From contig NC_009488.1 in the NCBI RefSeq assembly GCF_000063545.1, forward strand, positions 1,240,001 to 1,304,000: a DNA stretch of 64,000 nt, given 5' to 3'. Position 1 is the first letter of the stretch. Every line of letters begins with the position of its first letter. The position numbers and the translations under genes were made by a program. Under the pieces are notes generated by a model. The model made no database searches. It worked only from the letters and a program-made list of their open reading frames with translations, and had not been told where the DNA came from. Positions 1 through 9,216 of this stretch are shown piece after piece. This stretch comes from Orientia tsutsugamushi str. Boryong (GTDB lineage: Bacteria > Pseudomonadota > Alphaproteobacteria > Rickettsiales > Rickettsiaceae).

Positions 1-1203
1 GCATTTGAGGAAATAGGTGGAGTAGATTATCTAGCTAAACTTACAACTTTAGCATTAAGTATAGTTAATGTTAATGAATACGGCAAAATAGTATATGATC
101 TCGCACTGCGGCGTTATTTAATTGAAATTGCAGAAAAAATAGCAACGAATGCATATTCTTCTACTTTAGCAGATACAGCTATCAGTAAGATCGAAACTGC
201 TGAATCTCAATTATATGATCTAGCTTCAAGAGGAACTTTAAGTCAAGGATTTATAAAATTATAAACTTCAATTGAAGAATCATGGACATCAATTTCATCT
301 GCTATTAAAAATAAAAACTCTATTAACGGTATTAGTAGTGGACTACCTGACCTTGATTCAAAGCTTGGAGGATTTAAAAATTCTGACCTAATAATATTAG
401 CTGGCAGGCCCTCAATGGGTAAAACTGCTTTAGGAGTTAACTTAGCAATAAATGCTTGTAAATATTTTCTTACTCAAAAAAATACTAAAGATAATGTACC
501 ATCAGTTGGCTTCTTTTCTTTAGAAATGTCATCTCAGCAAATCTCTACTCGAATTCTTTCTATAGAATCTGAAATTAATAGCTCTGCATTATTTAACGGT
601 AAAATAGGTGAACAAGATGTTGATAAGTTAAAGACTGTACAAAATGAAATACAAAAGTGGAATTTTTTTATAGATGATGCTCCTGCAATCTCAATATCAG
701 CAATTAGATCACGAGCTCGTAGACTTAAACGCACTCATAATTTAGCAATATTATTTATTGATTATTTGCAGTTAATTAAGATTGATTCAAATAGAAGTCA
801 ATATAATAGAGTAAATGAAATTTCTGAAATTACTCAAAGCCTAAAAGCACTTGCAAAAGAACTTAATATTCCAATAATTGCATTATCACAATTATCTAGA
901 GCTGTTGAACAAAGGCCTGATAAAAAGCCGTTGCTATCAGATCTAAGAGAATCAGGCTCCATTGAACAGGATGCCGATATTGTAATGCTTATATATCGTG
1001 ACGAATATTACTTATCTAGATCAGAGCCAGCTCCTGGAACGCCAGAATATACGGAATGGATTGCTAAACAAGATAGATGTCATAATACTGCTGAAATAAT
1101 TGTTGCTAAACACCGTAATGGGCCAGTTGGTACAGTGAAGTTACACTATACTAATCAGTATTCTAAATTTGGCAATATTGTTAAAAACTCTCAGCAAGGT
1201 TAA
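1..1203 (+). pseudogene. dnaB: Replicative DNA helicase DnaB, 5' end off window, internal stop
   Basis: Reading frame 1 from the first base encodes the DnaB N-terminal linker region and the RecA-like C-terminal helicase domain. Visible motifs are Walker A GRPSMGKTA (around base 406), Walker B LFIDYLQL, the RESGSIEQDAD segment and the arginine-finger region AKHRNGPVG. DnaB unwinds the replication fork as a hexameric 5'-3' helicase. An in-frame TAA at 262-264 interrupts the gene between the N-terminal and ATPase parts; the reading frame is otherwise open on both sides, so this is a point nonsense change. Only the ATPase half could be made from the ATG at 415. DnaB-like genes are known RAGE cargo in Orientia, so this is probably not the housekeeping copy (inference). 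Confidence 0.85.
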
Positions 1204-1374
1204 TAAACACTAGATTATGCATAAATGAAAAAATGCTGGTCCAAAAAAAAAAATTACAGCAAAATTTTACTCATTAACACCAGAGATATACAACTTAAGG
1301 TTAGTTCGTGATAACTGAATCAAAAATTTTATAATTTAATTTGCTTCTTTTCCAGTTTTTATCTGGGATTGGAG

Positions 1375-1403
1375 TATACAAAAAGTTTGAATTATGGTAT
1401 AAT
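1375..1403 (+). promoter_or_regulatory. Extended -10 promoter before SpoT-like fragment
   Basis: TATACA (1375-1380), a 17-base spacer, then TATAAT (1398-1403) preceded by TG at 1395-1396, giving an extended -10 TGGTATAAT. About 100 bp around it are conserved with the region before the second SpoT-like copy (6280-6308), where the same TGGTATAAT recurs. Confidence 0.5.
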
Positions 1404-1430
1404 TTATTAATAACCATTTAGAGATGGAAA

Positions 1431-1652
1431 ATGATAGATTTTTATAGTGAGAGCTTAATAAATAAGCTGCTCAGAACCAACGTAAGATTTAACACCAAAA
1501 TTGATCTTGATAAAGTTGAAAGAGCAATACTTTACGCTAAAAAATATCATGGCCAGCAAAAGAGAGATACTGGAGAACTATACTATACACATCCATTGAA
1601 AGTAGCTCACATGGTATCAGACCACAGCTTTGAAACAGATACAATAGATTAA
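1431..1652 (+). pseudogene. SpoT/RelA-like HD-domain (p)ppGpp hydrolase, N-terminal fragment
   Basis: Seventy-three residues match the N-terminus of the SpoT-like gene at 6336, including the metal-ligand segment HGQQKRDTGELYYTHP (the His residues that start the HD hydrolase fold). Similarity stops abruptly after ...FETDTI; the HD pair and the KLFDR motif are missing, so the fragment cannot be a hydrolase. The upstream sequence and promoter are conserved with the other copy. A separate block carrying the beta-barrel gene follows after 75 bp, so the break is probably a recombination junction. Confidence 0.75.
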
Positions 1653-1667
1653 TTCTAGGAAATAGAA

Positions 1668-1696
1668 TTGACAAAAAGTATAATTAACATTAACTT
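1668..1696 (+). promoter_or_regulatory. Candidate promoter of exported beta-barrel-like gene
   Basis: TTGACA at 1668-1673, 17 bases, then TAACTT at 1691-1696. The homologous gene at 44094-44603 has TTGACT-N17-TAAACT at the equivalent place. The surrounding 60 bp are well conserved between the copies, which supports a functional upstream region. The -10 match is weak. Confidence 0.35.
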
Positions 1697-1727
1697 TATA
1701 AAAATATTAAATTAGATAGATACTGAT

Positions 1728-2231
1728 ATGAGTATTTTAAAATCACTTTTACAACCGTGTTATGCTGTTATATTAGCATTCGTTGTATTATCTTCACCAT
1801 CAATATGTACAGCGAATAATAATGTAAACTTCAATACTTCTAAAGTTAGTATTGATACTTCACAATTCTATATAAAATTTTCAACTGGTATTGCTACTAA
1901 CTACGATACATTAGAAGCTGGAATTGGTTATAGATTAGATCGGCACAGAATGGATATAAGATTAGGATTTATTGGGCATCACAACTGTAGAGATAACTTT
2001 GTTCAAGGAAATTATTATTACAATATAATTGAAGGTAACAAAGCATCAATTTTTGTTACAGGTGGCCTAGTATCAGTTTTCAATGGTGATAGTGGTACTG
2101 GTATAGATGTAGGAGTTGGTACAACAATAAACTTATCAAGAGATACATATTTAGACATTGAATGTAGCACAATGGCTAACTATAGACCACTTCCTATTCA
2201 TATACGTTTTGGATGGCGGGTTCACATTTAA
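1728..2231 (+). CDS. Exported beta-barrel-like surface protein, copy 1
   Basis: 167 residues. The N-terminus has a short basic start, a hydrophobic core (YAVILAFVVLSS) and a likely signal peptidase I site near ICTA-NN around residue 30. The mature part alternates short polar/aromatic strands (FYIKFSTGIA, MDIRLGFIGH, IHIRFGWRVH) and ends in a charged/aromatic strand, as small outer-membrane barrels do. A homologue of 169 residues lies at 44094-44603. Both copies sit directly tail to tail with a dam methylase gene (here 3 bp away), so the pair moves as a unit. I do not recognise a named family; membership in the opacity/Surf-Ag class is inferred from pattern only. Confidence 0.65.
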   Translation: MSILKSLLQPCYAVILAFVVLSSPSICTANNNVNFNTSKVSIDTSQFYIKFSTGIATNYDTLEAGIGYRLDRHRMDIRLGFIGHHNCRDNFVQGNYYYNIIEGNKASIFVTGGLVSVFNGDSGTGIDVGVGTTINLSRDTYLDIECSTMANYRPLPIHIRFGWRVHI

Positions 2232-2234
2232 TAA

Positions 2235-3048
2235 CTAATAAGTTTTATAGTTGGTAATTATTAGCCCATTAACGAGATTGCGTTGTTCATTAATTGAGTA
2301 TGTAACTCCAATATGAGTGATGAAGAGGTCTTTGTATAAAGCTTTAATAAAGGTAGTGTTATTATTTGAAAGCATAATTTTAACACCTTTATTGTTGAGT
2401 TCATAAACAAAATCTCGTAGTCTGATTTGCTCTTTTTCATCAAATGGGACTCTAGTGTAGAACCTTTCTCCTGATTGGTGGTAAGGAGGATCGAAATAAA
2501 CAAAGTCATTTTGTTGAGGCCCTATAAATGAAAAATCCATTGCGCAAATTGATACATCGGTTAAAAGTTTACTACATTTGTTTATTCTAGAGCAAATATG
2601 AAGCTTAAGATATTACTTATCAGAAAATGTTTGAGCGGATGTGCCGTCTCTGTTTAGCCTATAAATTCCCCTAAAGGAATATTTATTAAGATATATAAAT
2701 TTTGCAGTAATATCGTTAGGATCATTACTATAATAATTGTCCCTTATTTTATAGTAATAATTTTCAGAATGGTTTTTGTGATATAGATTTAGTAATCTAT
2801 TAACCTCATTTGGATTCTTTTTTACAGCGTTATAACTAGTAATTAAGTTGAGATTAATATCAGACAAAAAACATTGTTTAAACAGATGCCTAACTTGAAA
2901 AAATAAAGCCCCACCTCCAAGGAATGGTTCATAGTAATTATAGTATGGCCCTTGAAGGAAGATGCTCTATTAATTTATTAACAATTCTCCTTTTGCCTCC
3001 AACCCAGTGAAGAAAAGGCTTTGGTTCATTAGAAATTGCTATTGACAC
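2235..3048 (-). pseudogene. dam: DNA adenine methylase (Dam, D12 class), decayed copy
   Basis: The gene aligns end to end with the intact dam at 43281-44090. It starts at GTG (3048-3046) and has FLHWVGGKRR, the SAM motif FLGGGALFF, the catalytic FDPPYH and the C-terminus IITNYKTY. Two lesions are visible: a frameshift near 2955 just before the SAM motif, and an in-frame TAA at 2613-2615 where the intact copy has Cys in FSGECYIKLH. No active enzyme can be made. It is convergent with the exported protein 3 bp away, the same arrangement as at 43.3-44.6 kb. Confidence 0.9.
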
Positions 3049-3178
3049 AAGAATTTTTGATTAATTAAATCTCTACTATGAATTATAGTAGAAAATAAGC
3101 CTTAAAGCTAGTAATAATAACTGCTGCAGAGCTTTTTTTATAAATCTTTTTTGAATGATGTTTTTGAAGCTAGAGATA

Positions 3179-3320
3179 CAATGTGATAATTTCGCATCTA
3201 CTTTAAAAAAGATGAAAAAATTTTCAGAAATATTACAAAAAGTCATGTACTGATAAAAATCTAAATGATACTGTATACCTGATGTTATCTGAGATTTAAG
3301 ATCAGCTAATATTTAGCTAG
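3179..3320. repeat. Intergenic repeat A (partner of 4371-4516)
   Basis: About 140 bp share roughly 80% identity (by eye) with 4371-4516, including the blocks AAAAAGTCATGTACTGA and ATGATACTGTATACCTGAT and a TGTGATAATTTCGCA palindrome-like core near the start. Each copy lies upstream of a separate cargo gene (3523 and 4599), so a shared promoter/operator region is the likeliest reading. The rest of 3049-3522 shows no coding potential. Confidence 0.6.
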
Positions 3321-3522
3321 AGGTTATTTCATTAAAACTTCATAATCTGCTATTAAAGGTATAAATGAATCTCTAGCTACTCTTTAATCACTACTTCAAA
3401 TAGCAAAAGTAATGCTATGGTTATTAATGGCCTAATTATTTTAGGCTATCTCAATTTATAACTCAAGATTAATAATAAATATATAATTGTTAAATATTAT
3501 GCGGGATTTTAAAGGGTAAAGT

Positions 3523-4240
3523 ATGCATATACAAGTCTTAAGCGCAGCAAAACACTTGTTCTATCGAATGTTTAACCTTATACAAACAAAATAAAGTAAC
3601 ACAAATTTTTTCAGTTTCACAGGAAAAATGGTTTGCTTTTTTTAATGACTTGCACAGTCATACAGAACAAAAAAATTTAATACAACTTCTAATAACTCAT
3701 CTTATAAAGATAAAATCTAATTTAAAAACAAATCAGCAAAAAAAGTGTTTAACTGGTTATTTAACTGATCCAAATTATAACTTAACCAGAAAGGAACAAA
3801 AATATATTTTAAAATTAATAAATGAAAATGATTTTATTTGGAATAAGAAAGGTCAAAACTTTCTTGATTTTTGTATGTATAAAATTATACGAATGCATTC
3901 CATAGCACTTGAAATACCAATCAAAAAATGTTCTAGCAATATGCTAATAAATAAAGGTATCAAACCCTTTCAGGAATTTATTACACCAGAACATTTTAAG
4001 AATATAATTTATCTTGAACAAAAACTACTATACCGCACACTTAAGTATGATCATTGCATTAATTCGAAACAAAGAAAAGTAACTATCAAACAACTACTAT
4101 TGGCTCCAGGACAACTTGAAATAAAAGAAGATCTTAATTCGATAGAGAAAAAAGATTTTGACTTAGTTAATACAGCCCTTGATTTTTATATTTTGGATAT
4201 TATAGGTCGTTTTAAAGATGTGTTTGAACCTGATGTTTAA
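3523..4240 (+). pseudogene. Unknown Orientia-type cargo protein with N-terminal frameshift
   Basis: I do not recognise the family. The open frame runs from base 3539 to 4240 and gives a basic, Lys/Asn-rich protein that is largely helical by composition. There is no ATG in that frame near its start. An ATG at 3523 preceded by AGGGTAAAG (the same ribosome-binding context as the TPR gene at 8436) reads MHIQVLS and needs one base shift near 3541 to join the long frame. I therefore infer a 5' frameshift in a gene of about 238 codons; a TTG start at 3650 would give 196 residues. No signal peptide or membrane segment is seen. It lies downstream of repeat A. Confidence 0.55.
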
Positions 4241-4370
4241 ATTAAGAGCAAAAAAGATAAGTCCAGAACTTTTTCAGTTAATATACTAAATTATCAAAGT
4301 CTTTTTATAACTCAGAATCAATTGTATATCTCATTTTGAAAGATATTTTGTTTTTTTTAGATGTAAATAA

Positions 4371-4516
4371 CAATGCGATAATTTCGCATCAATGTGTAAT
4401 ATTATGAAAAAAAATTTCATAAATATGACAAAAAGTCATGTACTGACAAAAATCGAAATGATACTGTATACCTGATATTATCTGAGATTTAAGATTTAGA
4501 TAATATTCCGATAGAG
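4371..4516. repeat. Intergenic repeat B with palindrome
   Basis: Second copy of the 140-bp intergenic repeat (see 3179-3320). It carries a perfect 6-bp-arm inverted repeat ATGCGA-TAATT-TCGCAT at 4373-4389, compatible with a dimeric repressor site. It lies about 85-230 bp before the histidine-kinase-like gene at 4599. The remaining gap bases 4241-4370 show nothing else. Confidence 0.6.
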
Positions 4517-4598
4517 ATTAAAAGCATATAAACAACTAAATTTATCTTTTTAATCTCTAGCATAACAGTTTTAACACTTAAAACAGCAGGGTAATTCT

Positions 4599-6201
4599 AT
4601 GCCTATAGAAGACGAAGGTCAAAATAAAATCAATAAATTAACTGAAAAATTATCTACAGAGGGAATTAATAGCACAACAATAAAACAGATAGATGCTGAA
4701 ATGCAAAAACTATACTGCCAGCTAGAGGAATCTGAGGAAGTAAGCATAAATTGCATAGAGTGGATACAATATTTTAGGCTAATAGTAAATAACTACGACA
4801 GAAAAAAAGTAAATATAATAGCTTCTCTAAGTAGAGTGATTTTTTTTATTTAGACAATACATAGCATCAACAAATGTAAGGATTGAAACATTTAACATAG
4901 AATTGCTAATAAATAATACCGTTATCAGAATGAGGAAACATTTTGAAAATGAGAATATAAAGCTAAATGTTCAAAATGACATAAAGACGGTTCTGATTGG
5001 AGATAGTTTTAGAATAAAAGCAGTAATAAGTCAGTTAATTGGTAGTGCTATTATAAATAGTAGTAAGCATAGCAAGATTACTATTAACATCAATCAGTAT
5101 TCAGAAATATTACAATTTACAGTACAAAATATAGTACTAAGCCCTTCTAAAGAAAAATTAGAAAGAATAAATTCCGAACTAGAGAATTTGAATTTGGTAA
5201 CATATCAAGAACTAGGAGAAGGATTAGCATTTATTAAACATCTTATACATCAGCTAAAAGGAAGGCTAAGAGCAAAAGAGGAAAATAATTACATAACTTT
5301 TGCATTTGAAGTTCAAATAACTAGTTTTAACTCTTCTTTTGGCGAATGTTATGAAAAAAAAATAAGTAACCAATGGATAGTACAAATCCCTTCAATGCTA
5401 ATTACGTTGGTAAATGGAGAAAGGGAGAATATCGATGAATATATAGAGATAATAACAAAGTTAAGAAAAGCTAAGTATCAGGTCGAGGTAGCTGAATCAT
5501 TGAAAGAATATTGTGTGAATCTGATACAGAATATCAAATATAGATTTAATATTGCAACGAGTGAAATTGTAAGGCTTGCAAGCGAGATCATGTTAAATGA
5601 TTCTGAAAATAAAGATAAGCTGAAAACAATATTAAATCGATCAGCAAATCTCCAAGAGTACTGTAACGATGTAGTTTACACGCTTAGAAGCGAAATTGAG
5701 AATGAAAATTTATGTTTAAAAAAATTTAGCATACAAAAGCTAGTAAAGGATGCCGTCAGGAGACTAGAAGACATTGCAAAAGAGAAAGATATAAAAATCA
5801 ATTACAATTTTCAGTACAAAATGAAGGATATTGTGATTGGAAATAGTGATCACTTACAAGCTATATTAAGTCAATTAATAGGCAGCACGATTAGATTTAA
5901 TCACAGCTGCAAGGTTATAATTACAGTTCATTTGTTTACTATAAAAAATTATATAAAAAGCGATAACATACTACAATTTAGAATACACGATAAAGGAAGC
6001 GGTATTTCAAAAGAAAAATTAGGGAATATAAAAGCTAAATTAGCTGATTTTGACTTGGTAAGAGACTGTCCGCTAATGCTTGAATCAGGATTATGGTTTG
6101 TAAATTACCTTATTAATCAACTTAATGGAGAAATGGAAATAGAGAGTGAAAAAGACAAGTTTACAACCATTACTTGCAATATTCCAGTACAACTTTTTTA
6201 A
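4599..6201 (+). pseudogene. Histidine-kinase-like protein with two HATPase domains, one frameshift
   Basis: The start at ATG 4599 follows AGGGTAA. The frame breaks in a poly-T run near 4840 (stop 4851-4853). The downstream frame, read back through TSTNVRIETFNIE, continues to 6201, so one indel separates two parts of a protein of about 530 residues. It contains two copies of a GHKL ATPase-like module. The first has an N-box-like ISQLIGSAIINSS but a ruined G1 box. The second has an N-box-like LSQLIGSTIRFN, G1 HDKGSGISKEKL and G2-like SGLWFVNYLINQLNGE. A helical hairpin resembling a DHp domain sits between them (around TSEIVRLASEI) but no H-box histidine is visible. No membrane segment. HATPase proteins are typical RAGE cargo. 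An ATP-binding but non-phosphorylating role is possible. Confidence 0.7.
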
Positions 6202-6279
6202 TCAAAAATAACACATTTTAATGACTTAAAAATTCACAATTTATTTTGCTTCTTTCCTAGATTTTGTCTGAGATTGAAG

Positions 6280-6308
6280 TATATAAAAAGTTTAAATTAT
6301 GGTATAAT
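6280..6308 (+). promoter_or_regulatory. Extended -10 promoter before SpoT-like gene
   Basis: TATATA (6280-6285), 17 bases, then TATAAT (6303-6308) with TG immediately upstream (TGGTATAAT). It is conserved with 1375-1403. A GGAG Shine-Dalgarno follows at 6324-6327, eight bases before the ATG at 6336. Confidence 0.5.
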
Positions 6309-6335
6309 TTATTAAAGATTATTTGGAGATGGAAA

Positions 6336-6918
6336 ATGATAGACTTTTATAGCGAGAGCTTACTAAATAAGCTGTTTAGAATCAACGTAAGATTTAACAC
6401 TAAAATTGATCTTGATAAAGTTGAAAAAGCTATATTTTATGCCCAAAAATATCATGGTCAGCAAAAGCGAGATACTGGAGAACTATACTACACACATCAA
6501 TTAGAAGTAGCTTATATGGTTGCAGACTACAGCTTTGAAACTGATACGATTATTACAGCAATACTACATGATACACTCGAAGACACAACACTAACCAAAG
6601 AAATAATAAGTCAAGAATTTGGTAATAATATTGCAGAACAGGTTTTAGACCTCACCAGGATTAAGGATAATAAAAAAATCAGTTCTAGAGAAATGATTCA
6701 AACATTTTATAGGCAAAATAAAATAGAACTATTATTAATTAAGCTTTTCGATCGATTCCATAATATTCAAACCATACATATAAAACCTTATGAAAAAAGA
6801 CAAAAAAATACTCATTGAAACTCAGCAAGAATTTATACCTCTTGCTCAATACCTTAATCTACCAAAGATTGCTGACAAATTAAGTGGATACTGTTTACTT
6901 AATACTTATCTGGAATAA
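6336..6918 (+). pseudogene. SpoT-like HD-domain (p)ppGpp hydrolase, frameshifted near 3' end
   Basis: HD-domain hydrolase of the alarmone (p)ppGpp. Metal-site elements are HGQQKRDTGELYYTH (early His), ILHDTLEDT (the HD pair) and KLFDRFHNIQT (the conserved D-R-x-x-N region). There is no synthetase, TGS or ACT domain, so it is a short stand-alone-type hydrolase. The frame ends at 6818 after an A7 run (near 6804-6810). Removing one A lets it continue as ILIETQQEFIPLAQYLN to a stop at 6916-6918, which is the natural helical C-terminus, so the last ~35 residues are lost by a homopolymer slip. The ATG at 6336 is chosen over an upstream in-frame one because of GGAG spacing and the conserved start of the copy at 1431. 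Catalytic residues are retained, so partial activity is conceivable. Confidence 0.75.
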
Positions 6919-6967
6919 ATGCTAATTCAAAAGAACAACAATATTTTATTTTTAAATAAAATAGCTG

Positions 6968-7002
6968 GTTCAAAAAAAAGTAGCATTTTTTTTATTTTGA
7001 AC
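6968..7002. terminator. Possible bidirectional terminator
   Basis: Inverted repeat GTTCAAAA (6968-6975) / TTTTGAAC (6995-7002) around an A- and T-run loop, lying between the convergent SpoT-like gene and TPR gene. The stem is AT-rich, so it is weak. Confidence 0.35.
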
Positions 7003-7224
7003 ATCTGATTCTCTGTACCTTGATTCTAAAAATTAATCAGTTATGATGCTGAGATTGCTTTTTTTAATTTTTTTTGCAAGTTCAGTTGCTAGCTGGTATG
7101 CATACACATTATCAGAATCATATTTAATAGCCAGGTCATAACTTTCCATTGCTTCTTGATGTCGCCCCATTCCTTCAAAGCAATTCCTTTATTATAGTAA
7201 GATTCTGCATCAGTTGGGTTATAT

Positions 7225-8436
7225 CTAACAAGCTGCATCAAAATTCTCTATTGTTTCTTGATGTTGTCCTAATTCCTTCAAAGACATTACTTCATTATAA
7301 GCATCTGCATCATTTGGGCTGTATTTAATAGCTGTATCAAAATTCTCTATTGCTTCTAGTAGCTTTCCAAGATTCTTTAAAGCTATTCCTTTATTATAGT
7401 AAGCTGTTGCAAAATCAGGTTTATATCTAATAGCGATATCAAAATTCTCCATTGCCTCTTGATGTTTACCTAATCTGCCTAAAGCAGTTCCTTTATTATA
7501 GTAAGCGTTTACAAAATCAGGTTTATATCTAATAGCGGTATCAAAATTCTCTATTGCCTCTTGATGTTTACCTAACTTTTCTAAAGTAGTTCCTTTATTA
7601 TAGTAAGCTGTTGCAAAATCAGGTTTATATCTAATAGCTGTATCAAAATTCTCTATTGCCTCTTGATGTTTACCTAATTCATCTAAAGCTATTCCTTTAT
7701 TAATATAAGCTGCTATAAAATCAGGTTTATATCTAATAGCGGTATCAAAATTCTCTATTGCCTCTTGATGTTTATCTAATTCGTCTAAAGCATTTCCTTT
7801 ATTATAGTAAGCTGTTGCAAAATCAGGTTTATACCGAATAGCAGTATCATAATTTTTTATTGCCTCTTGATGTTTACCTAATTCATCTAAAGCATTTCCT
7901 TTATTATAGTAAGCTGTTGCAAAATCAGGTTTATATCTAATAGCTGTATCAAAATTCTCTATTGCCTCTTGATGTTTACCTAATCTGCCTAAAGCTATTC
8001 CTTTATTATAGTAAGCTGTTGCAAAATCAGGTTTATATCTAATAGCGGTATCAAAATTCTCTATTGCCTCTTGATGTTTACCTAATCTGCCTAAAGCTAT
8101 TCCTTTATTAATATAAGCTGCTATAAAATCAGGTTCATATCTAATAGCAGTATCATAATTTTCAATTGCCTTTTGATATTGACCTAACTCTTGAAAAGTT
8201 ATTCCTTTAGCATAATAACCTTCTGCCAAATCTGGTTTATATCGAATAGTAGTATCAAAAATTTCTATTGCCTTTTGATGTTGTCCTAATGCCTTTAAAG
8301 CCATTCCTTTATTAATATAAGCTTCTATACAATCTGGATTACACTTAATAGCTATATCAAAATTCTTTATTGCTTTTTGATATTTTCTTAACTGAAAAAA
8401 TGAATTCCCTTTATTAAAATATTTGTCTGCTAGCAT
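7225..8436 (-). CDS. TPR-repeat protein (about 12 TPRs), RAGE cargo, copy 1
   Basis: 403 residues made almost wholly of 34-residue tetratricopeptide units with the canonical W/L-G-Y-A-F-A-P pattern, for example LGKHQEAIENFDTAIRYKPD. Units 4-10 are nearly identical at DNA level (102-bp period), a sign of recent expansion. TPR superhelices bind other proteins, and RAGE-borne TPR proteins are candidate effectors or scaffolds. There is no signal peptide or TM. Start: ATG 8436 with AGGGTAAAG upstream. The frame ends at 7225 by a one-base shift; the normal C-terminus (ending SIITD, as in copy 2) can still be read in other frames down to 7033, with a second shift near 7175. The protein is therefore truncated by about one and a half TPRs. 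It lies downstream of traD(Ti) on the same strand. Confidence 0.85.
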   Translation of the reverse strand: MLADKYFNKGNSFFQLRKYQKAIKNFDIAIKCNPDCIEAYINKGMALKALGQHQKAIEIFDTTIRYKPDLAEGYYAKGITFQELGQYQKAIENYDTAIRYEPDFIAAYINKGIALGRLGKHQEAIENFDTAIRYKPDFATAYYNKGIALGRLGKHQEAIENFDTAIRYKPDFATAYYNKGNALDELGKHQEAIKNYDTAIRYKPDFATAYYNKGNALDELDKHQEAIENFDTAIRYKPDFIAAYINKGIALDELGKHQEAIENFDTAIRYKPDFATAYYNKGTTLEKLGKHQEAIENFDTAIRYKPDFVNAYYNKGTALGRLGKHQEAMENFDIAIRYKPDFATAYYNKGIALKNLGKLLEAIENFDTAIKYSPNDADAYNEVMSLKELGQHQETIENFDAAC

Positions 8437-8565
8437 ATCTTTACCCTAAATTGAATACTGTTATATGAGCAGATTATTTTGATGCAATAGATGTAACTGT
8501 ATTAATAATACTGTCATATATTTCATATGATTTATAAAAATTCCCCTTTAAATTTTTGATTAGCT

Positions 8566-8778
8566 ATGATAATTGCTAAATCAAATGTGCTGTTATCAAA
8601 TTTTCTTTTTTACAGCCTTATTTTTAACACTATCAGAAATTTCATCAAAATTCTTTATTTTTTTTTATTATTACCATCAGTTATGTTACTCTGGAATTCT
8701 TACTCTATATTTTCTATCAGTAGTGATATTGCTAGCTGCGCATATAGTTTGAACTATTATCTAAGACACAAGCTCTAG
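8566..8778 (+). other. Doubtful hydrophobic ORF (70 aa) in the traD-TPR gap
   Basis: A 70-residue, strongly hydrophobic open frame on the plus strand, conserved exactly at 48766. The whole block 8440-8980 is near-identical in both RAGEs, so the conservation says nothing about coding. No Shine-Dalgarno is evident, and its 3' end overlaps the opposite-strand traD stop. The gap between traD and the TPR gene otherwise shows no features beyond AT-rich sequence. Confidence 0.15.
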
Positions 8779-9216
8779 TTTGCACTGAACATTGAGAAGG
8801 CAATTCTTTAAGGCCTCAATGTCCTTAACATTGCCGCACCATTCTTGACGAAAACTGTTCCATTTTAAGCCATGAAGGCGAATGTGGCGCTTAGTGTCTT
8901 CATCTGGTTCAGAGGAAAATTTTAAAATCACAGCAGCTTTATTTTGCTGTTCTTTATCAAAAATATCTTTACCGATTGTAGTCCAATGATTCTGAACATT
9001 TGGATGTTGTATTAAAGTTTCTTTTAGTGAAACAATTGCACCAAATAAAGTATTTGTTGGTAAGTGATCAAGTTTAGCCTTAGCAACTAGTCCAGCCATT
9101 TCGATAAGACGTCTAGTACGCATTTTACGTTCTTTAATTTTAAGGCTAACCTCATCCATGATTAGCTTAGCCTTTTTTTGTTGGAGAGTAATTTTTTGCT
9201 GCATAAGATTTGCCAT
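8761..9216 (-). CDS. traD: Ti-type conjugal transfer protein TraD, copy 1
   Basis: Small relaxosome accessory protein of the Ti-plasmid TraD family. Lys/Arg-rich helical N-terminus, then the family signature RKMRTRRLIEMAGLVAKAKLD and LPTNTLFGAIVSLKE. The C-terminal half (HIRLHGLKWNSFRQEWCG) resembles the extra domain found on rickettsial versions. 151 residues. It is divergent from traA (starts ~290 bp apart), as in Ti plasmids where oriT lies between the traCDG and traAFB units. The frame is intact here, whereas the copies at 48961 and 41524 are broken. Confidence 0.85.
   Translation of the reverse strand: MANLMQQKITLQQKKAKLIMDEVSLKIKERKMRTRRLIEMAGLVAKAKLDHLPTNTLFGAIVSLKETLIQHPNVQNHWTTIGKDIFDKEQQNKAAVILKFSSEPDEDTKRHIRLHGLKWNSFRQEWCGNVKDIEALKNCLLNVQCKLELVS

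Noticed and set aside
3104-3143. AAAGCT/AGCTTT hairpin with T run as a terminator
   Set aside because: No plus-strand gene ends there and the 19-base loop makes it weak.
6264-6335. Upstream start for the SpoT-like protein
   Set aside because: It would cover the promoter; the ATG at 6336 has GGAG and matches the start of the copy at 1431.
7300-8400. Regular ~102-bp repeats resembling a CRISPR or satellite array
   Set aside because: The period is in frame and encodes TPR units; there are no unique spacers of constant length and no cas genes.
8566-8778. Hydrophobic 70-aa ORF conserved in both RAGEs as a possible toxin
   Set aside because: The surrounding non-coding DNA is equally conserved, there is no ribosome-binding site, and no antitoxin-like partner was seen.
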